A DNA stretch of 64,000 nt from Molossus alvarezi (Eukaryota > Chordata > Mammalia > Chiroptera > Molossidae), in contig JBAWUJ010000130.1 of NCBI GenBank assembly GCA_037176705.1, positions 1-64,000 on the forward strand, read 5' to 3'. The notes below the pieces were generated by a model. The model was given only the letters and a program-made list of their open reading frames with translations, had not been told where the DNA came from and made no database searches. Of the stretch, positions 53,085 to 64,000 are shown piece after piece. The position numbers and the translations under genes were made by a program. The stretch's first letter is position 1. Every line of letters starts with the position of its first letter.

Positions 53085-53310
53085 ACCCTGGTGAGTGAGG
53101 CTCAGTGGTTAAAGTATGGGTCATGTCCCATAGGGCTGTGAGTTTGGTTCTTGTAGTTACAAGTTTGATCTTTGGGTCTCATCAGAGCATGTGCAGGAGG
53201 CAACCAATGGTGCATCTCTCTCACACTGATTTATCTCCCTCTTCTTTCCCACTTTCACTATCTGAAAATCAATGAAATTAATGTCCTCAGGTGAAAAAAA
53301 ACAAAAAAAA
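53085..53310 (+). mobile_element. Older tRNA-type SINE
   Basis: Head 'ccctggtgagtgaggctcagtgg', 'ttacaagtttgatctttgggtc' and 'gtgcaggaggcaaccaatg', then 'gtcctcaggtgaaaaaaa' at the end. Flanked by AAATTAAAAAT-type sequence that may be the target duplication. Confidence 0.82.
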
Positions 53311-54010
53311 ATTAAATTAAAAATTGAACTTTTTTATGACCCCATGATTCCACTTTTGTAAATATATCTGAAGAAACCCGAAACACTAATTTGAAACACT
53401 ATATGCTTTCCTGTATTCACTGAAGCATCATTTTCAGTAGCCAAAAACTGGAAGCAGCCCAAGTGCCCATACGTAAATGAGTGGATAATAAAGCTTTTAT
53501 ACATTTACAATAAAATATAACTTGATTGTAAAAAAAAAAAAAAAAAAGAAATATCTTATAAACCTTTTGCACCAGCATGAATTGACCTTGAGTGTATTAT
53601 GGTAAGTAAGATAAGCCAGTCAGAGAAAGACTAATATCATATTATTTCACTTATATGTGAAATCTATTGAAGAAAATAAACTTCCAAAATAGAAACAGAC
53701 TCATAGAGAGAGAGAACAGACTGACAACAGTCAGTGGGGCATCGGATTGGAGGTTGGGTGAAACAGGTGAAGGGATTAAGCAAAGAAAAATTTCAACTCA
53801 TAGACACAGATAATAGTATGGTGATTAGAAGAGGGGGATAATGGGGTGGGAGGTAGAAGAGGTAAAAGTGGAGATAAATGGTGATAAAAAAGGACTTTAC
53901 TTTGGGTGGTAAACACACAATATAATACACCAATGATATATTATAGGGTTGTACACCTGAAACATTTATGACTTCATTGACTAATGTCACCCTAATAGAT
54001 TCAATTAACA

Positions 54011-54290
54011 GAATAAAGGGCATTCTGACACCTGCTACAACCTACATGACTTTGAGGAAATTATGCTCTGTGAAAAAGCCAGTCACAAAAAACCAAACAC
54101 TGTGTGACTTCACTCACATGTGGTTCCTGGGCCATCAAAGTGGGAGACACAAGTAAGATGGAAAAATACCAGGGGGATGAAAAGTTGTTGTTTAGTGGGG
54201 ATAGAGTTTCAGTTGGAGAAGATGAAAACAGTGATGGGTATGATGTGGTGATGGATGCCCAACAATATGAAAGTACTGAAGTAGTGGGAA
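54011..54290 (+). mobile_element. Ancient LINE-type 3' fragment
   Basis: 'cattctgacacctgctacaac', 'attatgctctgtgaaaaagccagtcac', 'gtttcagttggagaagatg' and 'gtgatggatgcccaacaatatgaaagtact' follow the order of an ancient mammalian L1/HAL1-type 3' region as I remember it. The identification is by memory only. Confidence 0.45.
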
Positions 54291-55398
54291 AAAAAGATGG
54301 CAGCAGGGAGGACCAAGAGGGTGAGAATAAAAGAGAGTGACCGAGTTTGTGAGAGAGTGTGAGTGGATGTAAAGGTAGGTGACCAAACCCCAGCAGTGCA
54401 GACTCTGAGCAGAAACTTCCTGTGCTGTGGATGGGAGTAGCCAGCTACCACAGTAAGCGGGCCTTCAGGGCACTTCTCCCTGTGCTGCAGGGAGGCCCCA
54501 CCATTTTGGGAAATCCCTGGTTTCCCTTGGGTGGAGGCAGTGGGAGCAGCTAGGGCCCAGAAACCTGAGCCCACCAGCACACCTGGCACCATTGAACCAG
54601 TGGACGCTCTGTGTAATCACAGACCAGTGCACAGTAGTGGAGCTGCCAAGGTGCCGGTTTTGGAAGCTGCAGACAGTCCAGAGCCCAGCACCATCCCCCA
54701 TAGTAGCAGCACAATCAGAGTAAAAATATACCCCCAGCAACAGAGGTTGGGGAGCAAAAATTCATCCCCAGGCAACAGAACCACAGACCAGCAGATGAAA
54801 CCCATTCCCAAAAACTACAGTAAAGCTGAGCAGACATTGAGCCCCATGGGGCAGCAGCACTCCCCAGCCACCAGCGGAGGGACCTGGGGCTCAACAGAGG
54901 TCTGTGCTATCAAGTAGCTCACAAGTGCAGTGGCAAGCCCAAGCCCTAGAGAGACTGATGTGATCCAGCTGCCTGCCCACAGGAACTGCAGGGTACAGGG
55001 GCACCAGAGAGGCCTGTGCAACCCAGCAGAGACTATGCCATCCAGTTTCCCCCAGGATTTGTGGAGTGCTGAAGCACCAGAGAGGCCTGTGCCACCCAGC
55101 AGAAACTGCACATTCTAGTTAACCATGGGGCCTGTTGGGTGCTGAAGCACCAGAGAAAACTGTGTGACCCAGCAGCACATAACATAGGCATAGAACCAGG
55201 TCCCCAGAGGGACTGTGCAATCCAGTTACTTCTGGGACCTGCAGGGCGTGGGGGTATCAGAAAGGCCTTGCAACACAGCTGCACACAAGATAGGCTTAGA
55301 GGATATGAAAAAAAAAAAGGTGGAATGAATAGAAGCCATGCACAGCATCTCCCAGGACCAAACAAGAATTACAACTAAAATATAGAAAAATCCAAAGA
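54291..55398 (+). mobile_element. L1 5' UTR-like block with 73-bp monomers
   Basis: It starts like an L1 5' end ('aaaagatggcagcaggg') and is GC-rich, stop-poor and open for up to 128 codons by chance. GCACCAGAGA starts at 55,001, 55,074 and 55,147 define three tandem units of exactly 73 bp. At 55,313-55,398 there is a partial copy of the start of the next L1's 5' UTR ('catctcccaggaccaaac'). It is probably the 5' UTR of an older L1 left in front of the younger one. Confidence 0.6.
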
Positions 55399-56288
55399 GA
55401 AAAAATGGCAGCGGAGTGAATGGAAGCTACACAGATCATCTCCCAGGACCAAACTAGAATTACAACAAAAATAAAAACAAATAATCAGGAAGGGGCAACC
55501 GAAAGGCAGCATGGAGAACCACATAACCAGGGACACTGACTCAATCCTGGTATGCTTGTGAGGACACAAGAGGAAGCCAGGAGCCCACGGTTCACAGTGG
55601 CCTGGGCTGGGACCTGCAGCCCCAGCTAGGACATGCTGTGGCCTCAGCTGGGACCTGCAATTTTGGCTAAGAGCTGCCACAGCCTTGGATGCCAAAAGCT
55701 GAGACTGGTGCCCTCAGGTTAAAGTCCCAGGTGGCTTCACAGTGCATAGCCCATACAGAGGCTAAATTGGCAGCAGCCACTCACCTTGGGCTTTGGCAGA
55801 GGAAGGGCAGACTGGACTAGAACTGTGTGGGGACACTTGAGATTTGGAGAATGCTCAGAGCTTTTGATGAGTGCAGCCATGCAGGACTGTGGTCATCTTA
55901 CTCCTACCCAGGGCCTTGGGGAGAGACGGTGGCCCCTCCCTCTAAGATTCAACCCCACCCAGTGGCCACTGAAATGCTAATTGAGGCCCAGTAACAACCA
56001 GCATCTCCTCCACCAACTGAAAATCCTCTTACACTGTGCACCTGAGGGAGTTTTTTAGTCAACTCAGAAACAAAGGTTCTTCGGGTGACCACTAATAATA
56101 GACTCCAGGCAAAAATGCTGGAGGAAAACTACTATTCCCTGGGCTACTAACTCTAACCAGAAAAGTTAAAACTTGACAGTGGTGATTAAAGCAGGTCCTC
56201 CCTGCCTCATCCAAACCCAGGAGAGGGAGCCACAAACAGCACAACAACAACACTCACAGATAAAATTCGGCAGGTTCCAAAGCCCACT

Positions 56289-57190
56289 GTGATAGCCAAA
56301 ATGGTGCAACACAGAAACAAAAGCCAAATGAAAGAACATAGGACCTCTAACAAAGATGAGATAAATGAGGTTCAGTTAAGCAAGTTAACAGCACTAGAAT
56401 TCAGAGCCATGATCTTGAAAAAGCTCAACAGCATGTGTAAGGACATGAGCACCATGAGTAAAGACATAGAAATGTTGAAAATCAATCAGTTGGAAATTAA
56501 AAACCACAAAAAAGAAATGAAGAATGACATATCAGAAATAAAGAACACATTGGATAGTCTAAATACCAGAGTAGAGGAAGCTGAGGACCAGATCAGTGAA
56601 TTAGAACATAGGGTAGAAAAAATTAACCAATCAGAAAACCAAAAGAAAAACATAATTAAAAAATAAGAAAACAGCTTAAGAGAACTGTGGGACAACTGGA
56701 AACATAAGAACATTCGCATCACAGGAGTCCCCGAAGAAGAAGAAAATGAGCAAGGGTTAGAGAATATATTTGAAAAAATAGTGACAGAAAACTTTCCTAA
56801 TTTGGTGAAGGAAGAAGGCATTCAAGTTCAAGAAGCACAGAGAGCCCCAAGTAAGAGGAACTCAAACAAGCCTACAGCAAGACACATAGTAATCAAAGTG
56901 CCAAAAATTCAAGACAAAGTGAGAATCCTAAAAGCAACAAGAGAGAAGCAACAGGTTACCTACAAAGGAAACCTCATAAGGCTCTCAGCTGACTTCTCAA
57001 CAGAAACACTACAGGCCAGAAGGGAATGGCATGAGGTAATCAAGGTCATGAAAAACAAGAATCTGAATCCAAGACTACTCTATTCAGCAAAGCTATCACT
57101 CAAAATAGAAGTTCAAATAAAAAGCTTTTCAAACAAACAAAAAAAAGGCTAAGGGAATACATTAGCACCAAACCAACACTGCAAGAAATG
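56289..57190 (+). pseudogene. L1 ORF1, one stop
   Basis: First piece 56,289-56,666 (125 codons; MIAKMVQHRNKSQMKE, coiled coil, ends with a TAA in a lysine-rich stretch). After this stop the same frame stays open through ELWDNWKHKNIRITGVPEE-like sequence; the C-terminal part 56,781-57,152 includes NLVKEEG, RHIVIKVPKIQDK and REWHEVIKVMKNKNL. Apart from the stop it is nearly complete, and better preserved at its C-terminus than the copy at 44-45 kb. Confidence 0.88.
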
Positions 57191-57269
57191 TTAAAAGGAC
57201 TATTGTAATTAGCAGAAGAAATAGGAAAAAAATATAACCACACTAAAAAAAAATGGCAATAAATAAGTA

Positions 57270-58165
57270 CATATCAATAATCACCTTAAATGTAAATAAA
57301 TTGAATGCTCCCATAAAAAGACACAGAGTAGCAGATTAGATAGAAAAGCATGACTCATTTATATATTGTTTACCAGAGACCCATCTCACAACAAAAGACT
57401 CACATAGGTTGAAAGTGAAGGGATGAAAAAAAATCTTCCAAGCAAATGGAAAGCAAAAAACAGGTGGGGTAGTAATATTCATATCTGATAAAATAGATTT
57501 CTAAATGAAGACCATAACTAGAGACAAAGAAGACCACTATATAATATTGAAAGAATCTATCCAACAGCAAGATATAACCTTGATGAACATATATTCACCC
57601 AATATAGGAGCACCAAAATATATTAAATGTCTTCTGGAAGACTTCAAAGGAGAAATTGATAGCAATACAATCATAGCAGGGGAGTTCAACACCCCGCTGA
57701 CATCACTGGATAAATCCTCTAGACAAAAAATTAGCAAGAAAACAGAGACTCTAAATAAAACACTAGACCAAATGGATTTAATAGATATCTACAGAGAATT
57801 ACACCCCAAAACTAGAGAATTCACATTCTTCTCAAGTGCACATGGGACATTCTCAAAGATAAACTACATGTTAGGGTAAAAACTAAGTTGCTACAAGTTC
57901 AAGAAGACTAAAATCATATCAAGCATATTCTCAGATCATAATGGCATGCAACTGGAAATCAATTGCAAGAAGTACCTAGAAAGATATTTGAACACACGGA
58001 AGCTAAATAGCATGTTATTAAACAACAAATGGGTTACCAAGGAGATCAAGAAAAAAATGAAAACTTCCTGGAAACCAATGAAAATAAACACACAACAACA
58101 CAAAATCTATGGGATGCAGCGAAAGCAGTTCTGAGAGGGAAGTTCATAGCACTACAAGCCTACCT

Positions 58166-58199
<34 letters not shown>

Positions 58200-61084
58200 A
58201 AAATCTTTAATAGACTGTCTAACCTCACAACTTAAAGAACTAGAGAGTAAACAACAAGAAACCCCCAGAGCAAGTAGAAGAAAGGCAATAGTAAAGATCA
58301 GAACAGAAATAAATGACATAGAGTCCAAAAACACAATTCAAATGATCAATGAAAGATCTGGTTTTTATGAAAGATAAACAAGATCGATAGACACTTTGCT
58401 AGACTCACCAAGAAACAAAGAGAGAGAACCCAAATACACAAAATGAAAAATGAAAGAGGAGAAGTAACAATTGACACCACAGAAATACAAAAGATTGTTA
58501 ACAACTACTATGAACAATTATATGGCAACAAATTCGACAATCTAAGCAAAATGTACAAATTTCTAGAAACACATAGTCTCCCAAAACTGGACCAGGAAGA
58601 GATTGAAAACATGAACAGACCAATAACAACAGAACATACTGAAGATGTAATCAAGACCTTTCTAGCAAACAAAAGCCCAGGCCCGGATGGCTTCACAGGG
58701 GAGTTTTACCGAACATTCAAAGAAGAACTAACATCCAGTCTCCTCAAACAATTTCAAAAATTTCAAGAAAAAGGAAGACTTCCAAACTCGTTTTATGAAG
58801 CCACCATAAATCTAATTCCAAAATCAGAAAAAGACACTACAAAGAAAAAAACTACAGGCCAATATCTGTGATGAACATAGATGCCAAAATCCTGAACAAA
58901 ATACTAGCAAATCAGATTCCGCAATATATCAAAAAAATTATTCACCATGACCAAGCAAGATTCATCCCAGGAATGCAAGACTGGTACAATATTCGCAAAT
59001 TAATAAACGTGATACGCCACTTAAATAAAATGAAGAATAAAAACCACATGATCATATCAATAGATGCCGAAAAAGCCTTCAACAAAATTTAGCATCCATT
59101 TCTGATAAAAATGCTCAGCAATGTGGGCATAGAGGGACCATATCGAGACATAATAAAGGCCATATATGAAAGACCTACAGCCAACATCATACTCAATGGG
59201 CAAAAACTAAAAGCATTTTTCTTAAGAACAGGAAGAAGGCAAGGATGCCCACTCTTATTTAACATAGTACTGAAAGACTTAGCCACAGCAATCAGACAGA
59301 AAGAAAAAATTTAAAAAAAGATCCAAATAGGAAAGGAGGAAGTGAAACTGTCATTATTTGCAGATGACATGATACTACACATAGAAAACCTCAAAGACTC
59401 CACCAAAAATATACTAGACTTAATAAATAAATTTGGAAGAGTAGCAGGATACAAAATTAACGTCAATAAATTGATGGAATTCTTATACACCAATGATGAA
59501 CTCACAGAAAGAGAAACTAAGCAAACAATCCCATTTATCAGTGTGAAAAAAAATTAAGTTACCTAGAAACAAACTTAACCAAAAAACTAAAGGACCTATT
59601 TGCAGAAAACTGCAGGTCATTGAAAAAAGAAATAGAGGAACATATAAAAAAGTGGAAACACATACCCTGTTCATGGATTGGAAGAATTAACATCATTTAA
59701 ATGTCCATACTACACCAAGCAATCTATAGATTCCATGCAATCACCATCAAAATACCAATGGCATACTTCACAGAATTAGAACAAATACTTCAAAAGTTTA
59801 TGTGGAACCAAAAAAAGACCTCAAATAACCACAGCAATCTTGAAAAGGAAGAACAAAGTTGGAGGGATCACAATACCAGAGTTCAGGTTATACTACAAAG
59901 CCACTGTAATCAAAACAGCCTGGTACTGGCACAAAAACAGGCATATAGACCAGTGGAACAGAACAGAGAACCCAGAAATGGACCCAAGGCAATATGCTCA
60001 ATTAATATTTGACAAAGATGGCAAGAGCATACAGTGGAGTGAGGACAGCCTCTTTAATAAATGGTGCTGTGAAAATTGGACAGCTACTTGCAGAAAAATG
60101 AAACTAGACCATCAACTTACACCCTACACGAGAATAAACTCAAAATGGATAAAAGACTTAAATGTAACTCATGAATCCATAAAAATCCTAGAAGAGACTG
60201 TGGGCAACAAAATCTCAGACCTCATACACAGCAGAATTTTTACTGACACATCACCTAAGGCAATAGAAACAAAGGAGAAAATGAACACATGGGACTACAT
60301 CAAACTCAAAAGCTTCTTACAGCGAAAGATACAATCATCAAAATGGAAAGGCTTCCCACTGTATGGGAGAGCAGAATTGCCAATGATATATCTGATAAGG
60401 GGTTAATTTCCAATACATAGAGTGTTCATACAACTCCACAAAAGGAAGACAAAGAATCCAATTAAAAAATGGGCAGAGGAGCTGAATAGACACCTCTCCA
60501 AACAGGACATACAAATGGCCAAGAGACATATGAAGAAATGCTCATCATCACTAATCATCAGAGAGATGCAAATCAAAACAACAATGAGGTATCACCTCAC
60601 ACCTGTCAGAATGGCCGCCATCAACAAATCATCAAACAACAAGTGTTGGCGAGGGTGTGGAGAAAAGGGGACTCTAGTACACTGCTGGTGGGAATGCAGA
60701 CTGGTGCAGCCACTATGGAAAACAATATGGTGTTACCTCAAAAAATTAAAAATTGAACTTCCATTTGACCCAGTGATCCCACTACTAGAAATATATCCTG
60801 AGAAGCCTTAAACACCAACCAGAAAGAATACATGTACCCCCATGTTTGTAGCAGCACTATTTACAATAGCTAAGATCTGGAAACAGCCCAAGTGTCCATC
60901 AGTAGATGAATGGATAAGAAAGCTGTGGTACATATACACAATGGAGTACTACGCAGCTGTAAGAAAGAAAGACCTCTTATCCTTTGAGACTACATGGAGG
61001 GACCTGGAAAGTATCATCCTAAGTGAATCAAGCCAAACAGAGAAAGACAAGTTTCATATGATCTCACTTATTTGTGGAATATAA
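57270..61084 (+). pseudogene. L1 ORF2, broken in many places
   Basis: Open pieces: 57,505-57,879 (endonuclease, LMNIYSPN and EFNT), 58,029-58,235, 58,443-58,871 ([13 protein letters not shown]), 58,868-59,092 (DAEKAFNKI then stop), 59,111-59,314 ([13 protein letters not shown]; a three-codon gap relative to the usual [11 protein letters not shown]), 59,342-59,557 (FADDMIL intact), 59,840-60,406, 60,422-60,811 and 60,842-61,084 (C-terminus). An A31 run at 58,167-58,197 interrupts the linker after the endonuclease. Confidence 0.9.
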
Positions 61085-61332
61085 CAAACATAACACTCTG
61101 AGGAAGGGGGTAGTCCCAGAGACACGGAGATGGGATACAGACTGACAATCTCCTAAATAGGGGGTTGGTGGGGAAGAGATAAACCACAGAATTTATATGC
61201 ATGTATGCATAAACAGTGGACATGGACAACAAACTGGGGAAAGGGCAGGGAGGGAGGGGGTGGAGGGAATCAGTGGGGGGGAAAGGAGAAACATCTGTAA
61301 CAATAATTAATTAAAAAAATAAAAAAAAGAAG

Positions 61333-61925
61333 AATTAACACTGATTCTCCTCAAAACATTCCACAAAATTTAAGAAGAAGGAATACTTCCAATCTCATTT
61401 TATGAGGCCAACACAATTCTAACTGCAAAACCAGATAAACACACTACAAAGAAAGAAAACTACCAGTCAACATCCCTGATAAACATAGATGCCAAAATGC
61501 ATAACAAAATATTACCAAATAGAATCCAGCAATTTATTAAAAAATTATTTTCCATGACAGAGTGGTATTCATCCCAGGGATGTAAGGCTGGTAATATATA
61601 TGTAAATTATTAGAAGTGATACACCACATAAACAAAATGAAAGATAAAAACTATATGGTCATATCAATAGATGCTGAAAAAACATTTGACAAAATCCAGC
61701 ACCTATTTCTGATAAAAATGCTCAGCAATATGGCAAAAGAGGAACACTATCTTGGAAAAATAAAGTGGAGATGAAAAAGATAAAGCAAATAACCTATATG
61801 CATATATGCATAACCAATAGACATAGACAACAATGCAGTTATGGGGGGGCAAGATCAAGTGGAGTGTGTCAATGGGAAAAAAGGGAGAAACATCTATAAC
61901 AAAAATAAAATAATAAAGAAAATAA
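61333..61925 (+). mobile_element. L1 fragment with internal deletion
   Basis: 61,333-61,735 is ORF2 from the EFYR-following region to just after the 'atgctgaaaaaacatttgacaaaatccagcacc' (KAFDKIQ) segment and 'aaaatgctcagcaatatgg'. At about 61,740 it jumps to L1 3' UTR sequence ('gcatatatgcataaccaatagacatagacaacaa', 'gggagaaacatctataacaaaaataaa'). Around 3 kb between is missing. Confidence 0.78.
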
Positions 61926-62569
61926 TAAAAAGCCCTTCACTCCTGAACTCATTCAACACATGTGTGCTGTCTACTCCTCTGTGACACTTGCTGGACATGG
62001 TTTTTATGGCAGGACCTTCAGTAGTTACCTTGGAGATGCTGATACTAGATGGGAGACAGGTGAACAAGAACAACACTTAATTTCATTACATACTAAAAGC
62101 CATGAAGAAAAGAGATGTAGGTGATGTGAATAGGAAGTAACAGGGAGTATATTTGTTTTCTATTGCTGCCTTAAAATGACCTCAGAGTGGCCCACACCAC
62201 AGTGAGTGATCACATGCACTGTGGATCAGAAACCTGAGGCATGTTCAAGAGGTTTCACTCCTCCCAGGAAGATCCAGGAGGCCCTGTTACCTGTTCATGG
62301 TGCCTGGAAGAATCCACTCATTATGGGACAATTCTATTCTGTGTCCCTACCATAGCCACTCTCAGCTTCCAGGAACTTTCCTCAATGAAAGAACAGAAAA
62401 CACCTCCAGAAAAAAAACAATCTATAGAAGACCCACTTCAGAATGAAAGATATATGAACTATAAGGAAAAAAGATGGAAAAATAAATTTTATGATAATAG
62501 AAAAGAAGTTTGGTTAGCAATACCTTACCTGGCATAATAGACTTTAAAACTCAGCTATAGTAAGAGACA
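61926..62569. other. Unassigned; possible ancient repeats
   Basis: 'ttctattgctgccttaaaatgacc' at about 62.16 kb resembles an ancient mammalian DNA-transposon/LTR motif, and 61.93-62.08 kb resembles an old LINE/MIR-type consensus. Neither can be settled by eye. A 98-codon open frame (62,241-62,537) has no recognisable content. Confidence 0.35.
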
Positions 62570-62948
62570 AAAAATACTCTGCATAATTATAAAGAAAACA
62601 ATGCAACAAGCGGATATCATCCTTGTAAACATGTATGCACCCAACATAGGAGTACCTAAATATATGAGGTACATCTTGACGACATGAAGGAAGAGATAGA
62701 CAATAATGCAGGCATAGTAGGGGGTTTTAACACCACAATGACATTGATAGATTTTCCAGACAGAAAGTTAATGAGAAAATAGCAGCCTTAAATGACTCAC
62801 TGATAAGTTGGCTTTGATTGATATCTTCAGAGCATTTCACCCTAAAGCAGCAGAATATGCATTCTTTCCTAGTGCCCATAGGATATTTTCTAAGATGGAT
62901 CACATGTTAGAACACAAAATAAGTCTCAGTACATTTAAGAAAATTGGA
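62570..62948 (+). mobile_element. Old L1 fragment (endonuclease region), part 1
   Basis: Plus-strand ORF2: 'caacaagcggatatcatccttgtaaacatgtatgcacccaacataggagt' encodes the NMYAPNIG stretch; 'attgatatcttcagagcatttcaccc' and 'gcccataggatattttctaagatggatcac' follow. Stops and small deletions throughout. It continues after a SINE. Confidence 0.85.
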
Positions 62949-63180
62949 GCCCTGGCCAGTTTTGCTCAGTGGTTAGAGCACCAGCCTGCAGTCCAGAGAG
63001 ACCTGGGTTCAGTTCCCGCTAAGGGCACGTACCTCAGTACCTTGGTTGCAGTTTATTCATGACCCTGGTTGGGTCGTGCAGGTGGCAACCACTCAATGTG
63101 TCCCTTTCAAGTCGATATTTCTCTCTCTCTCCTGCCCATTCTATCTGAACAAAATATCAAAAAATGTCCTCAGTTGCCAG
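62949..63180 (+). mobile_element. Ves-like SINE
   Basis: Plus strand: CCCTGGCCAGTTTTGCTCAG, GGGTTCAGTTCCCGCT, then the usual body to 'aaaaaatgtcctcag'. A nine-base flank AAAATTGGA / GAAATTGGA may be the target duplication (62,940-62,948 and 63,181-63,189). Confidence 0.92.
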
Positions 63181-63898
63181 GAAATTGGAAAACCAGAACA
63201 AAATGAATACATTCCTAGAAGCATACAATTTTCCAAAAGTCAATAAGGAAAAAGCAGCAAATCTATATAGACGGATTACTACTAATGAAATTGATGCAGT
63301 AATAAGACAAACAAATAAACAAAAAGCTTCCAACAACACAATCCTGAACTTGATGGCTCCACAGGTGAATTTTACTAAACATTCAAAAAACTAGTTTCCA
63401 TTCTTCTCAAATTAGTAAAAAAAAAAATTGAAGACAAGGGAATATGTCCCAGTTCATTTTATGAGATCAACATTGCCCTAATTCCAAAACCAGATACAGG
63501 CACTACAAGAAAGGAAAATTATGGGCTAATGGCCCTAATGAACATGAATACAAATCTACAACAAAATATCAAACAACTGGATTCAGCCATACAATAAAAA
63601 GATTATACCCTGTGATTAAGTGTAATTTATACTTGGGATGCAAAGTTGGTACAATATTTGAAAACCAATAAATGTGATACAGAATATAAACAAAATATAG
63701 AATAAAAATTATATGATAAGAACAATACTTGCAGAAAAAGCATTTGACAAAATCTAGCTACCATTTATGACAAAAACTGTCAGAAAACTGGGAATAGAGG
63801 AACCATACCCCAAGATATTAAAGGCATATATGACATACCCACAGCCAACATATGCAATGGGAAAAGCCTAAAAAGGTTTACCTGAAGATCAAGAACAA
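63181..63898 (+). mobile_element. Old L1 fragment (ORF2 RT region), part 2
   Basis: Continues from the linker through a decayed ...GFTGEFY-like segment (about 63.35 kb) and KAFDKI-like segment (about 63.74 kb) to 'cccacagccaacatatgcaatggg'. Between the endonuclease part and this part the L1 skips several hundred bases. No frame over 76 codons is open. Confidence 0.82.
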
Positions 63899-64000
63899 GC
63901 CCCTTGGCTGGTTTTGCTCAGTGGTTAGAGCATTGGCCTGCTGTCCAGAGAGACCTAGGTTCAGTTCCTGCTAAGGGCACATACTTTGGTTGCAGTTTTT
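63899..64000 (+). mobile_element. SINE head, cut by the window end
   Basis: GCCCCTTGGCTGGTTTTGCTCAGTGG-type head (split here only by description), 'ggttcagttcctgctaagggcaca' and 'ggttgcagtttt' follow the Ves-like order. The element runs past the end of the window. Confidence 0.9.

Larger units (their letters stand above)
52043..54010 (+). mobile_element. Older L1 fragment, part 2 with 3' UTR
   Basis: Continues 48,244-48,761. ORF2-derived 'cacatgggactacatcaaact', 'tatcacctcacaccagtcagaatggctgtcatc' and 'gcccaagtgcccat' are readable, then a 3' UTR with 'gttgtacacctgaaac' and 'aatgtcaccctaatagatt' of older L1 subfamilies. Three SINEs interrupt it. No frame survives. Confidence 0.85.
55399..61325 (+). 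mobile_element. Near full-length L1, 5.9 kb, inactivated
   Basis: Plus strand. The 5' end matches the 5' end of the full-length copy at 46.3 kb ('aaaatggcagcggagtgaatgg', 'catctcccaggaccaaact'). 5' UTR to 56,288, ORF1 to about 57,190, ORF2 about 57,270-61,084, 3' UTR and A-rich tail to about 61,330. More damaged than the copy at 40-46 kb. No clear target duplication is seen. Confidence 0.88.

Noticed and set aside
54531..54917. 128-codon frame rich in Pro, Ser and Thr
   Set aside because: Lies in the L1 5' UTR-like block, which is GC-rich and stop-poor; the minus strand is equally open.

Overview
The window is mammalian nuclear DNA. It contains no recognisable intact host gene; it is a dense, nested landscape of retroelements around a long pyrimidine-rich minisatellite. 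The organism is probably a bat (inference). At least nine insertions are tRNA-headed SINEs of the kind I know from bats (Ves-type): the head reads like CCCTGGCCAGTTTGGCTCAG, a box-B-like GGTTCAGTTCC follows, and the body ends in a tract that in the sense strand reads TCCTCGGGTGAGGA before the A-rich tail. L1 copies of one lineage occur at all ages, and there are several gammaretrovirus-like endogenous retroviruses (ERVs).

Layout. 0-1.3 kb: old L1 3' end and a plus-strand LTR. 1.3-3.3 kb: arm A of a diverged inverted duplication. 3.35-8.2 kb: minus-strand ERV 'A' (3' LTR, env, pol and gag remnants; most of reverse transcriptase missing; 5' LTR lost). 9.29-12.76 kb: a second minus-strand ERV (LTR, env, integrase, RNase H, end of RT), cut off by an L1. 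12.8-16.4 kb: an L1 interrupted by a twin-primed L1 with a CTTT expansion and by a SINE. 16.4-18.2 kb: unassigned. 18.2-18.8 and 24.3-32.9 kb: one CT-rich minisatellite, split by an ERV 3' end and several L1s (18.8-24.3 kb).

32.9-36.2 kb: mostly unassigned unique-looking DNA with one 207-codon open frame. 36.2-36.9 kb: a minus-strand 5' LTR with a tRNA-Thr-like primer binding site. 36.9-39.6 kb: arm B of the inverted duplication. 39.6-64 kb: almost continuous L1, including a 6.25 kb full-length minus-strand copy (40.1-46.3 kb), a nearly full-length plus-strand copy (55.4-61.3 kb), a twin-primed copy (48.8-52.0 kb), older fragments, and SINEs inside them.

How it fits together. Target-site duplications and interruptions give an order of events: old L1s and the inverted duplication first, then ERVs and the minisatellite, then younger L1s and SINEs. 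All retroviral genes carry stops, frameshifts or deletions. Both long L1s have broken ORF1 and ORF2. The best-preserved reading frame is the 369-codon ORF2 C-terminus of a young 5'-truncated L1 at 20.1-21.5 kb. Family assignments rest on recognising motifs by eye; no database search or alignment was run.
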